Shown here piece by piece: positions 12,479-28,064 of a DNA stretch of 64,000 nucleotides. A program made the position numbers and the translations under genes. The stretch's first letter is position 1. Each line of letters begins with the position of its first letter. Source of the DNA: Setaria digitata (lineage: Eukaryota > Nematoda > Chromadorea > Rhabditida > Setariidae); the NCBI GenBank assembly GCA_003640385.1, contig RCAB01000189.1:46581-110580 (forward strand), written 5' to 3'. Below the pieces are notes generated by a model, which was not told the DNA's origin, searched no databases, and was given only the letters and a program-made list of their open reading frames with translations.

Positions 12479-13343
12479 TAAACAGGAAATTGTAAATTAT
12501 TGTTACACTGTATATTTCAAAACTTATTATAATTGCCGTTTTCATAATTGCTTACTGTAGCAAACAATTTTTTAACTATACAGTATTTTGCTATTTTTCT
12601 TATCTGTTAATTATTGATTGAATAAACGCAAAAATTTTGAAATCACTATAAAACTTATAATGCTGTTGCTGATAACTTAGTTTTGTGTTTACTATAAAAT
12701 TAAGTTGGTTTTTTTTTTCTTTTTTTTCTTCAGTAAGAATTGATAAATAACAGAATCCTTCGAGAACTGAACTCAGATCAAGTTTTTACCAAGCATAACA
12801 TTTCTGTGATCTTTCAGGGATTTTTTTTTTTTAGAATATTTTTATATTCATCTTATTCAATATTTTTTTATTCATCTCCTTTAATACTTAATATTTCTCC
12901 ATTCGTTTTATCCGTCTTTTTTACATTGTTGAATTAGTTTAATTATTGATTGATAAAAGGAAAAATAATAGAGTGATAATAATATTATCAATAATAATTA
13001 CAAAATAATGGTAACAATAAGCAAAGCAACCTTCTGTATCTCATTAATATTCAAATTATAATTTAATTTCATGATGGAAATGCAAAATTGGGAAATCAAT
13101 TTAGTTAATAAAATTGAAGTGATATCAATAATGTTTCTTCTCTTCTTTCTTTTTTTTTTCATAAAAAAATTGTAGATTTCAAAATAAAAAAAGAAGAGTT
13201 AAATAACTATAAAAAATTTGCCATAAAGTTAAAAAAGAAAAACGAAGTTGAGGTAATTTGATGAACAGAAAAACCTTCTACATAATGTTGCTTTTAAAAA
13301 TTATCAAACGCTAACTTTTTCTTTTTATACAAATAATCATTCA

Positions 13344-17590
<4,247 letters not shown>

Positions 17591-20530
17591 GATAATATGG
17601 AATTATTTTATATTAGAGAATAGAAATTTTTAATTTCAATTTAAAAAATCAACTAGTGATTACGCAAAATAAGATATAGCCATTAAAATTCTAATTTAAG
17701 TTGCCTTCTTCTGGTAATTTATCAATTGTTTTAGTGAAATTAGTAAACTTTTTCGGCAAACTGAAATTGTGAAAAAGTTTAATTATTTAAATTACGAAGC
17801 TATGTAAGGAATAATATGATATGGAATTGCAAACTGCATTAAAAAAAACAAAGAGATGAATGATAGTGCAGGTTGAACGATGCTTTTTTTTAAANCTGTT
17901 AAATTAACATGCTCTTTTGCAATTTGGTTCATAGATTTTGCAGAAATCAAAAAAAAGGAGGAGAAGATGAAAAATCTGGATGAAAAGCAATTAAATATTC
18001 GAAGCAAATCGAAGAAATTCTGAATGGTTCGGATTTATATATTTTTTTTTTTTGAAATTTAAAAATTGATTGCTTAACTGGTAAAGTTGGTAAATTTACA
18101 CAATCTGTTTCCTCTTGTCTTTTTTCTTAAAAACACTTATGATAAATTTAATAAATTAAAATTAACTTAATTATAAGTTACTACGAATATATTACTTGGA
18201 AGAACTTGTGCTGCATGAAATTTTGAGAGAGAGAGACAAAAAAAGCAATCATTGGTTAAAATGCACTAAAAGTTGCAAATACTAAAATAATCTACTACAC
18301 CAGTCACCAATAAATTAAACAATAAAAAAATTTTTCTGCAATCGTTATTTGAAGAATTTTAAAATCATATCATAGAGTTCGAATTTTGTCAATAGGAAAT
18401 GCTAATTCTAAAAAGAGAAACATTAAGTCAGACAGCAGTAATCGTTCACTAAAATTCCAGACCAAATTTATATTTTCCCTTTCCTGACTTGCTGCTTCTT
18501 GTTCTATCTTTCATATTATTTGTTGCGTGTTTAGACTAATAGTTGTTAACTTTATGCATGGAAATTGTAATACTCACTTTTATATCATAGGTTTTTGAGC
18601 ACAAAGATTAAATTAATAATTAATACTTCACTCAAGTTAAAAATTTTAATTTAAAGAATATTTTAGTAACAAAAATATCAAGAAGAGAGAGAGCAGTTCA
18701 CGTACAAAATTAAATTTAAAAAAAAAAAATTAGAATTTCCTTTCCATTTTTTTTCTCGTCCTTACTGAATGTGTTATATTGTTTTTAAGAGTTGATCAAT
18801 TTATTGCTTCACATTTTAATTATGCGATAGGATCGATGGAACTAATTATTAATGAGACCTTTGCAAAATATGTGATTTCTATTTTTGATGATTTCCAGAA
18901 AAAAAGTGGGCAGAAGTTTTCCAGCAGTTCATTTATTCATTTTCTGTCGAGCATTTTTCATTGATTTCTCGTCGAGTTTTTCATAATTTTGCAATTTCCG
19001 ACTATTTTCCGGAGAAAAAAAAAAGAAAAACTTTCAAATTTTGCTGGAAATTTTACTCTTTTATGCTCATAATAGAATAACTGAATTACTGGAAAAAGAA
19101 ATCGAATAGTGCGTACGTTATTCAGAGCTTTGTGTTGTAGTTGAAATATGCAATAAAAATAATTCTTGAAGCATAAAACCATGATAACGATGGAGCAGAT
19201 CAGAGATTGCGATTATTCTGAAAACTCCTTGAATTGAAATCATTGACATGTTCAACAGCACGTCTGATTGCTATAAGTAAATTTTTTTTTGGATTAGGAT
19301 TTTATTCTTAAGATCTATTTAGAATGTGTGTAAAATTTACGATTTAAATCTATTCGCAGAATGAAATTGCAAAACAATTTAAAGCTTCCTTACAATCTTA
19401 AAATGAATGCAATGTGAAGCGTGTAGTTTTAGTGCTGGAAATAAATTGCAAATTATTTGAAGTCCATTTCACAGCAACTTAAATACTAAATATAATATGT
19501 TATGCGTTCTATCATCACGAATGAACTGTAAATTAGTTTGCTGAATATGAAGTGATGTTAGGAACTCATCCACCAATTATTTCGCTTCAATTTTGCAACA
19601 ATGGTTGGACAAGAAAATCTAATTACTCTTTCAATTATATCTTTTCATAGAAAAACAAACAGCTCAGAAAAATCAGAGACCTAGAAGAGATTTATACAAA
19701 AATGTGTCATAAACTTTTACTGCACTAATTTCAGATTTCTCAGAGGTTAATTCAAGACTTTCCATGTTGATGAAATTAATCATTTTGAACTTATTTCTCA
19801 GTTCCTTCCTCATTGCTGCTACTTCTATCCAAGTTATTTAATTTGCATTTATTGCCAACCGTTGTATTGCTTTTAGCTGAACAGTGAATGTTGACTAAGA
19901 TGACATTGAATTCATGTTTGAAATAATTTGATTTCTCAAATTTCGAATTTTTTTTTGTCAGTTTTCAATATGCATTAATTTGGAGGTTTCTGTTGAATAG
20001 CTAACTAGTCATTCTCAAGCTTAATAATTATGATAGAAAATGTTTAATACTGTGTAAACCATTTTTTGTTAGAAATAATTTCAATTCCAATTATTCAGGG
20101 ACAGACAGACATACTTACCATTCTATTAAAATTTAGAAAGAAGGATTTGCACAATAATTGTGTGTGTGATAATATTTGCCTTATTTGAATAGTAGTTTAG
20201 ATTGATTATCTTTTAGAAAAAAAGTTTATCTTTAACAGGGAATTATCAAAAATGAATTTGAATGTGTTTTATTTTAGAATACTGAAAGAGGCTTACAATA
20301 ATCATGCACTGATGCTTGCTTAAAGTTCGTTAATTATATATTTCTCAACAAATTAAATGTCATCTGATATCGTTAATTATACCTTCTAAAAATGTATCAT
20401 ATTGATAAGCCTTTTAACCTAATTCTACGGAAAACTGATACTGATCCTTAACACTCATATGGTATATTATATATGAGATAGCCAATCTTATCAGTATTTA
20501 AGAATCATCAATTGTCTATTCATTGCCACC
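17591..20530. other. Intergenic, AT-rich, no gene seen
   Basis: This contains an N at 17895 and AT-rich DNA with dispersed stop codons in all frames. An open frame at 18779-18964 (MELIINETFAKYVISIFDDF) has no splice or start context that I trust. Confidence 0.45.
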
Positions 20531-22702
20531 ATGATGCTTTTGATTTTATGCATTCAATTAAGTTGCATAATTGGTGAGTCATGCCAAGGAAAACATGAAA
20601 AACCTCAACCTTCAGGATAATTTAATCGTCTTCTTCCAGTTATCCTTTTTAAACTTTCAAATTTTCAGCTCGGAAAAAGCACAGATTGACTTCGCGGTTG
20701 ACTTGCTGAAGAAAGTAGCACGAAGTGGTCCTTTAACGATTCTATCGCCTCTAATTTCCATTTTTCATCTTGCAGCGGATAATGAAACAAAAAAAAAAAC
20801 AACTGGGAGAAGTTGTTGGAAGAAGTAATTTTTTTTTTAAATTTTTAAAATTTGTAAAATTAAGGTTTGCTAGTTCGAAAAAACTGACAAATCCTGAACT
20901 AGCAATGAATAAGCTGCTTGATAAACTTTCATAAAATGATCGCTGTTTAAAATCAGTTCAATTATTTCTGCTAATTGTCTGCATGCGTAAGCAGTACTGC
21001 TTGCAAAGGAATGATCTTCACAGGCATGATTAATAATCATTGATAATATACTAATCAACTATATGATTTTTTCTTCTCTTTAAATTTTGCCATGCCATCT
21101 AACAAATTTTAAAAGAACTTTTCGCCAGACTGATGGAAATAAATGATTTCAAGCAAATTGCGACTTGAATTTAGAAATGAAACTGAAAGCAAAATCGCAG
21201 AACTGATTACGACAAATGGACTGGAAAACACACTGTTGGTGACGGATGAACTTTCTTTTGGAGGTGTATCGAAAAAACAATTTAGTAAAGAAAGAGTGCA
21301 TTACAATTTTGAGAATAAAATGGACTTTTGAGTTATGATTATCGATAGCCAAATAAAAGATTTATTCAACTTTTGGGCGCTTTATGAACTTCAAATGTTT
21401 CTATTATGTAAAGTGTGCTTACGAAGCGCCAAAAAGTTGAGCAAATCTTTTATTTTCATTTGAATTCATTTAGGTATCGGCAATAAGAGCATTTAATGAA
21501 TTCCTGTATTATGCAGACAAATCTGTAGGGATTATCAGATCACCTTACATTGGTGATAAAGTCTTTGCGATGAAAATCATTTCATCATGCCGCAAAATCC
21601 TTTTGGCTTGCCCGATGTGTTGAAAAAGATTGACGGGTAAAAAGTTGTTCGAATACATCAAAAATGCCGTGAAAACTAAAGCAAAGGTAAATCGTAAAAG
21701 TTCCATTAAAAATTAAAATAATTCGGCTCAAGAAAGCTGAAGTTCCATTTCCACTTAAGATATGATTTAGACAATTATTCATACATACAATGTAAAGAAA
21801 CTTTACTTTTTTCTTACACTGATTATTTTCAATGTATTTCTTCGGCAAAAAAAATATTTCAATTTCTAAAATTCCGTAAATCTGTTGAAAAATTTTATTA
21901 CTCAACATTCAAATTAGAAAAAGATATATTAATGAAATGCAGAAAGAAAAGACTTTGATACATGCTGATTCCTCCGTTCAATTACTTCTATTCCATCATG
22001 TCGAATATACTTTTCACTTTCATTTAGTATCTGTTTAGTTAATTTCCACTAATTTTACTGTGTCATATATAAGATTTCAACTTTTTTGTATAAAAAAAAA
22101 ACTTTCAAATTTAGGGTTTTTTTTTTTTTTTTTTTGATGAATTTGCAACTGCTGACTTTATTGTAATTTCAGGTGGCAACACCGAACTTTTAGCTGAGCA
22201 GAAAATATCGTCTGAAAGAGGTTTTACTAATGCCTTTAGCAAAGAAGTTAATTTTTCAGGAATTGCTAATGACGACATTTTCATTCCTGATATTCTACAG
22301 CAAACTTCAATTGAGGTCTTACGCATTACATGTAAAAAAAAAAATCAACTTCTGAATCAAAAATTCTTTTCACCTCCTTTTAGTTCGATAATTGGATTGC
22401 AGGTTGGTGAAGAGGGAATAAAAATTGCAAGCGCATCCATAACTGATTGTTGTGGTGGTGATCGTTTAGAAACTTCCATGGTGCTAGATCGTTCTTGTTT
22501 TTTATTGTTAAAAATTCACAAACAGTGTTGTTTGAGGGCTATTCAAGCTAATAAAACATTCTTTAACATATTTTGGGATTATATATTTTCCTGCTCAGTT
22601 TATGCATCAATGTTCATCATTTTACCTATGAGCCTAATTATGTTTGATAATGAATCGCTTATAATCAGAATCGGAAATAACACAATTAGACAAAAAAATT
22701 GA
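20531..22702 (+). pseudogene. Serpin relic (secreted serine-protease-inhibitor family), frameshifted
   Basis: The start GCCACCATG at 20531 encodes a signal peptide (MMLLILCIQLSCIIG) ending at a GTGAGT donor. Exon 2 (20669-20824) has serpin helix A and strand 6B (AQIDFAVDLLKKVARSGPLT, then ILSPL). Exon 3 (to 21263) resembles helix F and strand 3A (NETESKIAELITTNGLENTL). Exon 4 (21474-21636) has FLYYADKSVGIIRSPYIGDK and, one frame over, MPQNPFGLPDVLKKIDG. Exon 5 (22173-22315) has RGFTNAFSKEVNFSGIANDD. Exon 6 (from 22403) has the hinge GEEGIKIASASI and LDRSCFLLLKI. Defects: exon 1 to exon 2 is out of phase; an 11-A run (20789-20799) puts QLGEVVGR out of frame; a second shift lies near 21585. About 310 residues can be traced against the usual 370-400, with the helix D region not found. 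Live function is unlikely unless the indels are sequence errors. Confidence 0.8.
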
Positions 22703-23512
22703 CATAGCAAATAGGACTGGAAAGAATGGAAAGAAACTTCCGAACCAAAAAAAAATTCTTTCCGAAATTTTCTAAAGTACAAAACTTTTCTTCAAGTCAT
22801 TGCTTGTTTTGCAACTCTAAAAACGACTTTTTGACATTTTCTTAAAATGTAAGAGCTATAGATAATTTATTCGAATTCCAATATAATATATAATTGATGA
22901 AGAAGATTTTAAATATTAACTTCATTGAGCAATAACAAAAAGCACAAAGTTTGAGAGTAATTAGATACATTACTGTGGAAAACATCGTCAAAATTAGCAG
23001 AAAAATAATTAGAAATAAAATATGAAAGACACCATCACTGTGAGCTCTCTCTTGAAATGATCAATGGCTAATTATCGAAAGTCTAATTTGAATTCTATTT
23101 CTCTTTCGTTATTCTTTTATAGACTCAGATTATAACGCTCTACTGCTACAGTAGCTCGGCTATTTTCGCTATTACTAATTCATTATTAAGACGTCATCAT
23201 CGCTTCGCACAGTTGCGAAGTTCACAGTCGAATGTAGTCCATTCAGCCTTTACCTGGATGTGTCGTATTTAGCTTTTACAAGCTGCGGAAATCGCTTGTC
23301 GCATTGATGCGATTGACGTCGCTTTCCCTCAGAGATTTGTGCTTGGAGATTGCCCAGCTACGAAAATTGCTTGTCGCATGTCGCACAAATTCCATTTGAC
23401 TGAGGTTTTTGGACCTTTATGCTTCAGAATTTGTGCTCACAAATGACTGATTTAGAGGAGGTTTTTGTCGCATAAATTACAACTGCATAATTTTATATGC
23501 ACTTCTTGGTGC
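22703..23512. other. Spacer between convergent serpin relic and small secreted gene
   Basis: No coding exon was seen. The part from 23140 to 23512 is GC-richer than the rest and contains related motifs (GCTTGTCGCAT twice, near 23295 and 23370) and a hairpin (listed separately). It would be 3-prime flank or UTR of the minus-strand gene. Confidence 0.4.
23203..23220. other. Perfect 7-bp hairpin
   Basis: CTTCGCA, a CAGT loop, then TGCGAAG form a perfect inverted repeat within a GC-richer patch that also contains repeated TCGCAT motifs. It is downstream of the stop codon of the minus-strand secreted gene. No T run follows on either strand, so I do not call a bacterial-type terminator. Confidence 0.5.
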
Positions 23513-24027
23513 CTAAATGACTTGTAAATGCAAAATAGATGCGTTGACCTTTGACCTGATGGCATAAATTTGTGATGTCTGCTCCTCTTCTACATCCTTT
23601 CCCTTCATTTTTACATTAAATAGTCCTCTAATTATGCCTGCCATTAATTGATAAATCCGTCGGATACATACAGATGATGAATGCTTTCCATTTGGAGCTG
23701 TCTAGAAATTAGAAAAATTGTTGGAAAAATATATGAAATGCTCTGAATTACCCGTTAATTTCCTGCATTTTTAAGGTCAATTTAAAAAAATTGACATTTA
23801 GAATGGATCAAAGATGAGAGATTGCGTAGTAAAGTAAAATGTTTTCAAAAAAAAAAATCACTTAAAATGTGAAAATTGTGGAGCGGAAATCTTTGACTTT
23901 TTTTGACGTGTTTGAATGTAATTATTGGAATAATCAATCAATGACTTACCGATTGGTTCGGTTCAATTTTTCCTACCAAAACACTAACTGCTATTGTGAA
24001 AGTGATGACAAACAGTCGATAATTCAT
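23513..24027 (-). CDS. Small secreted protein, 88 residues, two exons
   Basis: Exon 1 (24027-23950) encodes 26 residues that form a classic signal peptide, MNYRLFVITFTIAVSVLVG followed by KIEPNQS, and ends in a strong GTAAGT donor. A trans-splice-like acceptor (TATTTTCCAG) lies about 12 bases upstream of the ATG. Exon 2 (23701-23513) starts after TTTCTAG, is in phase, and stays open for 62 codons to TAG (TAPNGKHSSSVCIRRIYQLM at its start, then AGIIRGLFNVKMKGKDVEEE). The mature part would be about 69 residues and basic, with a single Cys, so no disulfide-rich fold. Signal peptide, acceptor, donor and phase agree; I recognise no family. It could be a short secreted effector or a neuropeptide-like precursor (KMKGK offers basic cleavage sites), but that is speculation. 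Confidence 0.6.
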
Positions 24028-25959
24028 ATTTAAATGTACTGGAAAATAAATAAATAAAATCATTATGTTTGGATAGAAGTAGAACTTCCGTAGCTGCTTT
24101 AATCAATTAGTTTTCAAATTTCGCTCATTCATTCGAAAATTGATGAACTGTAATTAAAACTAATTTAATGCAAACATATAAGTGATAAAGGAAACTGGGA
24201 CGCTTCTCTTACTGATAATCGAGAAAACTGGTAATAATTAAGATAATAACTTCAATAATAGAAAGAGCTGACATTGTAATGTTAATGTACTAGCCACAGT
24301 TTTGTCAAGTAAATATAGTTGTTTTTGGCTAAATTCAATTATTCTTACATGATATTTTTCCATATCTTAAACACAATATATAATCAAATGAAATATATTT
24401 TATTAATCTTTAATATTTGCCATTTTAAAGTTTGGTGGATGAGTTATAAGGGTGATTCGGTGATAAGTGATAATACACTGCCACTTTCTTCCGTTTCTTG
24501 TATGGAAGTTCGAATGAGGAAGAACCAGTGGCGCTGAATTCCTGAAGTGATTTATAATTCTCGAGACTATTTCCTATCATTGTTAAATGAAACCTAATCC
24601 AATATTAGACTATACTTTATCGGAGAACGTGCTGATAGTTCGACTACAATGAGCAACAAATATTTTTTCAGGATGTGTAACGATTTCCTTTCCTGAAAAA
24701 ATTATTCTACATTTTGTTACGGAGAAAAGTTACAAACTATGAACGAAATGATGATGAAGCGGTAAGATGTGATCAGAGCAGCTTCAATCAACAAATAACT
24801 GAGAAATAAAATATGAGATTAAATTCGAAACTTTGGGCAAAATATTCAAGTTTTAAAAGGTGTTAAAAGAAACAAAGATATTTTGCACTAATGGAAAGAG
24901 TGCTTCAGAATTTTGATTATGAACAACTCCAATTAAGTTTACGACTTTTGGGAAAGTCTTTCCAAATTTCTTCTCTTACCTTCAATAATTATATTATATT
25001 AATAGCTATTGCTTTTTGATCTAGGCATTTTCAAAGTAACAAGATTAAACGACAGCACTGAATTAGTTTTTGCATAAAATTTAAAAGGATTATTTAATCC
25101 TCTTAATCCTGAAAATATCTTTTTTGCCAAAGGAAATAAATTGGATGGATAGTATTAAACTGATAATGCAGTACAAAAAAATTGTAGTTGTTACATTGGA
25201 AATTTACTAGGCCAGCTGCAAATTTTACTTGAAAATAATTAGTAGTGGAAATAAATTTTGAAATCACTATATTTATCAACTAGGTCGAACATATTATAGT
25301 AGAAAACTAAAGAGTTAATGAGGCTTCGAAAATTTTAAAATTTCAACAAGAATTAAAAAAAAAAAAATTTCAACAATAATTGTATCATTATGTTTCACAT
25401 AAAAGATGTTTCAGATTTGATCTGATCAATCCGGCTACGGCAAATTGTCTGAAATATTTTCTTTCTGCTTGATTTCTTTGTCGTTGATTTGCAACTTTAT
25501 ACCTAAAGGAGATAATTATTTTTAGGCTCGTTTACAAATACCAAGTAAATATTTTACCATATAGTTCAGATTTGATTCGAATTTTGAAGAAAAGATGTCA
25601 AGAAAGTAGAAAAAAGGAAGAAAAAACATTTCAGGTAGTGTCGATAAAAATTTTGCCTATTCCGAAATGGTGGCATTTTCAGTTGTAGAGTGTAAGAATT
25701 AATTTGCTTATAGTTGCTCGAATTGTTCATTATCCATTTAAATAAGTTTTTTTTTTTCGCACTTTAGTGCAAATTGTTTAGTGATGAAGCCGATGGAAAT
25801 TCAGTGGCTATTGTCCATTTCAAAAGTTTCATTTTTTGTCAAATATTTGACTAAAATTTATGTTTTGACAATTGCCGTCAAAAATTGTAAAAATGTGATA
25901 ATTTTTTAAACAGTTAATTAATCACTGTTAACAATTTGCTATAACCTGTAGAAAATAAT

Positions 25960-26040
25960 TTAATTGATTTTTCTTTTCTTTCAGTACAGTGAATTAATTT
26001 TTCCTTTCTTTCATTAATTTTTCTTTTCTTCCAGTACAGT
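25960..26040 (+). repeat. Duplicated polypyrimidine-CAG-TACAGT motif
   Basis: TTTTTCTTTTCTTTCAGTAC at about 25968-25987 and TTTTTCTTTTCTTCCAGTAC at about 26018-26037 are near-identical copies with a period of about 50 bp, each continuing AGT. Each looks like a good splice acceptor, but no open exon follows either, so this is probably a local duplication. Confidence 0.6.
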
Positions 26041-28051
26041 TCTCGGTACTGTTCTGTTTATGCTTATAAATATCAAATTTTAGAGACAAAGTTTTATAGC
26101 GAATACAAAACCAAAAAGCAAGAAATTCAGAAAGTATAAAGCTGCACAACATGATAATCATGATAACTAGTGTAACGTATTCATGGTCAATAACAAATCA
26201 AAAAGCTCAGCAAAGCTAGAATCATGAATATCACGACAAAGTTCCAGAGTTATTAGTATCAGACACTATCCCAACAAATAATATTGTTTCACTCGATCAT
26301 TTTGATAGAATATCTCGGTCATGAAAAAAAGAGCCTCCGAGTAATCGATTAAAAGTAAAATATTTCTTTGATTTAAAGAGATTAATTAAAAAAAATAATA
26401 AACTGATAAAGAAAATTACGTAGGTAATGTTGTAGAAAAAATATATATATAAAATATTTTCAATTTATGATCAATTTTGTGCAATTGTAGAATGCAAATA
26501 TTTCTCTTTCATGAAATGTAGTGCTATTCACATCATCATTCGCTATTTATTAAACAATTAAGAATAAGCAGTTTCTAATTTTTGATTTCATTGGCCTTTC
26601 CTTACAATACTTCGTGCTTACGCTCTTTCCCGTACTGTCAATTTATTTTAACAAACCAATATTTAATGAGCATAATTTCTAAAAGAAAAGCAAAAAGAAA
26701 TTAGATGAAGAAAATAAATTGCTTAACTAACAAAAATTATGAAATAATTGCTAATTCACCTGCTTTGAACCGTCAGTCATCTCATTTTTTATTCGGCGAT
26801 TAAAATAAACTAAATTTTGCAATTATTTGGCTTAAATTTTCACTGATCATGCTTCTACTAATCTCCAATTTTCACAATCAAGCATTTCTATCTATTGTAA
26901 ATTATCATTTCATTCTTGTCATAATTATGATTTCCTCGTAATCATTTTAACAGGGATACTTTTATCCTTTCGTCATCGTTATCGTCCAAATAAGAAGGAT
27001 TTAATGTGTTGCAGACGGACAATGTGTTCACGACGGGCATTAAAACCAGTAATTCATTAAATATTTTTGCTAAATTAGATTATTTAACAATTTCCTAATT
27101 TTAAGCGAGATGTAATCTTTAAATTGGCATTTGAGTGATTTTGTAGCTTTTGTCATCTTTCTTTTTATTAATAGCTAAAATTTCCTTTCCTTTGCGATAT
27201 TGCAATTTATCGTTTCCATTGAGCTTTTATATTCTTTGCTTTTTTACTTCCGTTTTTTATTATATATAGATAATTTTTAATAAAAAATTCTCTCTCTAGA
27301 ATAGCAAATTCTTACTGAACCTTCTTGTCATGGTCCCTGTTCTCGATTACAAAGATTGTAGATTCGAACGTTATCGGACAACATTATATCATACAATTCG
27401 TGGTTTATCACTTATCATATGATATCAGTCACTGTATTGCTGAATATGCTGATCGCCATGACAAAAACAATTTGCAGATTGATATAGTTGATAATTCTGA
27501 TAGCTAAAAGAAAAAAACATTTTTATTTTTGAATTAATTCAATCAAGATTTAGCAATGCAGCGAAAATATCACTCGATGAACTTAACATATATGGGATTG
27601 AAAATTTTAGAAATGAATTTTATTAAAATGATTTCTGAATTAATTCAAACGCGACATCCCAAATTTGATGTTTGTTGTAAGAAGATGCACATAAAAGGAT
27701 TCATTTCCGTTCTACTGGTGTATCTGTCGGCGCTGTATTAATTATCCATTAATGATGGTGTCCGACTGACAATTCTTTCTTCAAACTTCAACAATTCTTT
27801 ATCGCCATCGTTATTGTTCATTGGAAAACTTACTCCGATCGCCTTTTTTCTATGCGTTATATAGTTAAACCAATGCACAAACATTTATTTAAATTTTCTT
27901 CATTTGAATAATTAGTTCGTTTAATAATTAATTAAATTTTTCGTATCGTTCATCTTATTTTTTTTGCTTCTTTTTGCTTTTTTTTTTTACTTATTTAATC
28001 GTTTTTCTTGTCTATTTACATTTTAATCAATTATATGGGAATTATATTTAT

Positions 28052-28058
28052 TTTTCAG
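28052..28058 (+). promoter_or_regulatory. Probable spliced-leader trans-splice acceptor
   Basis: TTTTCAG lies seven bases before ATG 28065, with no coding exon upstream that could splice to it. This is the usual configuration of a trans-spliced nematode mRNA start, and it supports the chosen start codon. Confidence 0.6.
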
Positions 28059-28064
28059 ATTTAA

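Larger units (their letters stand above)
9774..13343. other. Intergenic, AT-rich, one coding-like segment
   Basis: This is mostly random-looking AT-rich DNA with homopolymers, including a 24-base A run at about 11408-11431. An acceptor-like TTTTCAG at 10062 is followed by a 22-codon open frame (MNYSNLLARLTQADCTLADN), but no donor follows. The segment at 12316-12455 and the tandem 15-mers next to it are listed separately. Confidence 0.45.
24028..28058. other. Intergenic, AT-rich, no confident gene
   Basis: Open frames at 24421-24536, 27325-27507 and 27556-27741 have no consistent splice context. A short GC-richer block at 27015-27050 (after TGTGTTGCAG) could be a non-coding 5-prime exon of the next gene. 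A tandem copy of a polypyrimidine/AG motif is listed separately. Confidence 0.4.

Noticed and set aside
20870..21058. Minus-strand open frame with protein-like composition inside the serpin relic
   Set aside because: No splice signals, no similarity to serpin strands or helices in either orientation, and a single isolated block.
24421..24536. Open frames on both strands in a slightly GC-richer patch
   Set aside because: Neither strand has a consistent acceptor/donor pair or links in phase to the nearby secreted gene.
27325..27741. Two plus-strand open frames of about 60 codons
   Set aside because: They lie upstream of the trans-splice-like start of the next gene and have no splice signals between them.
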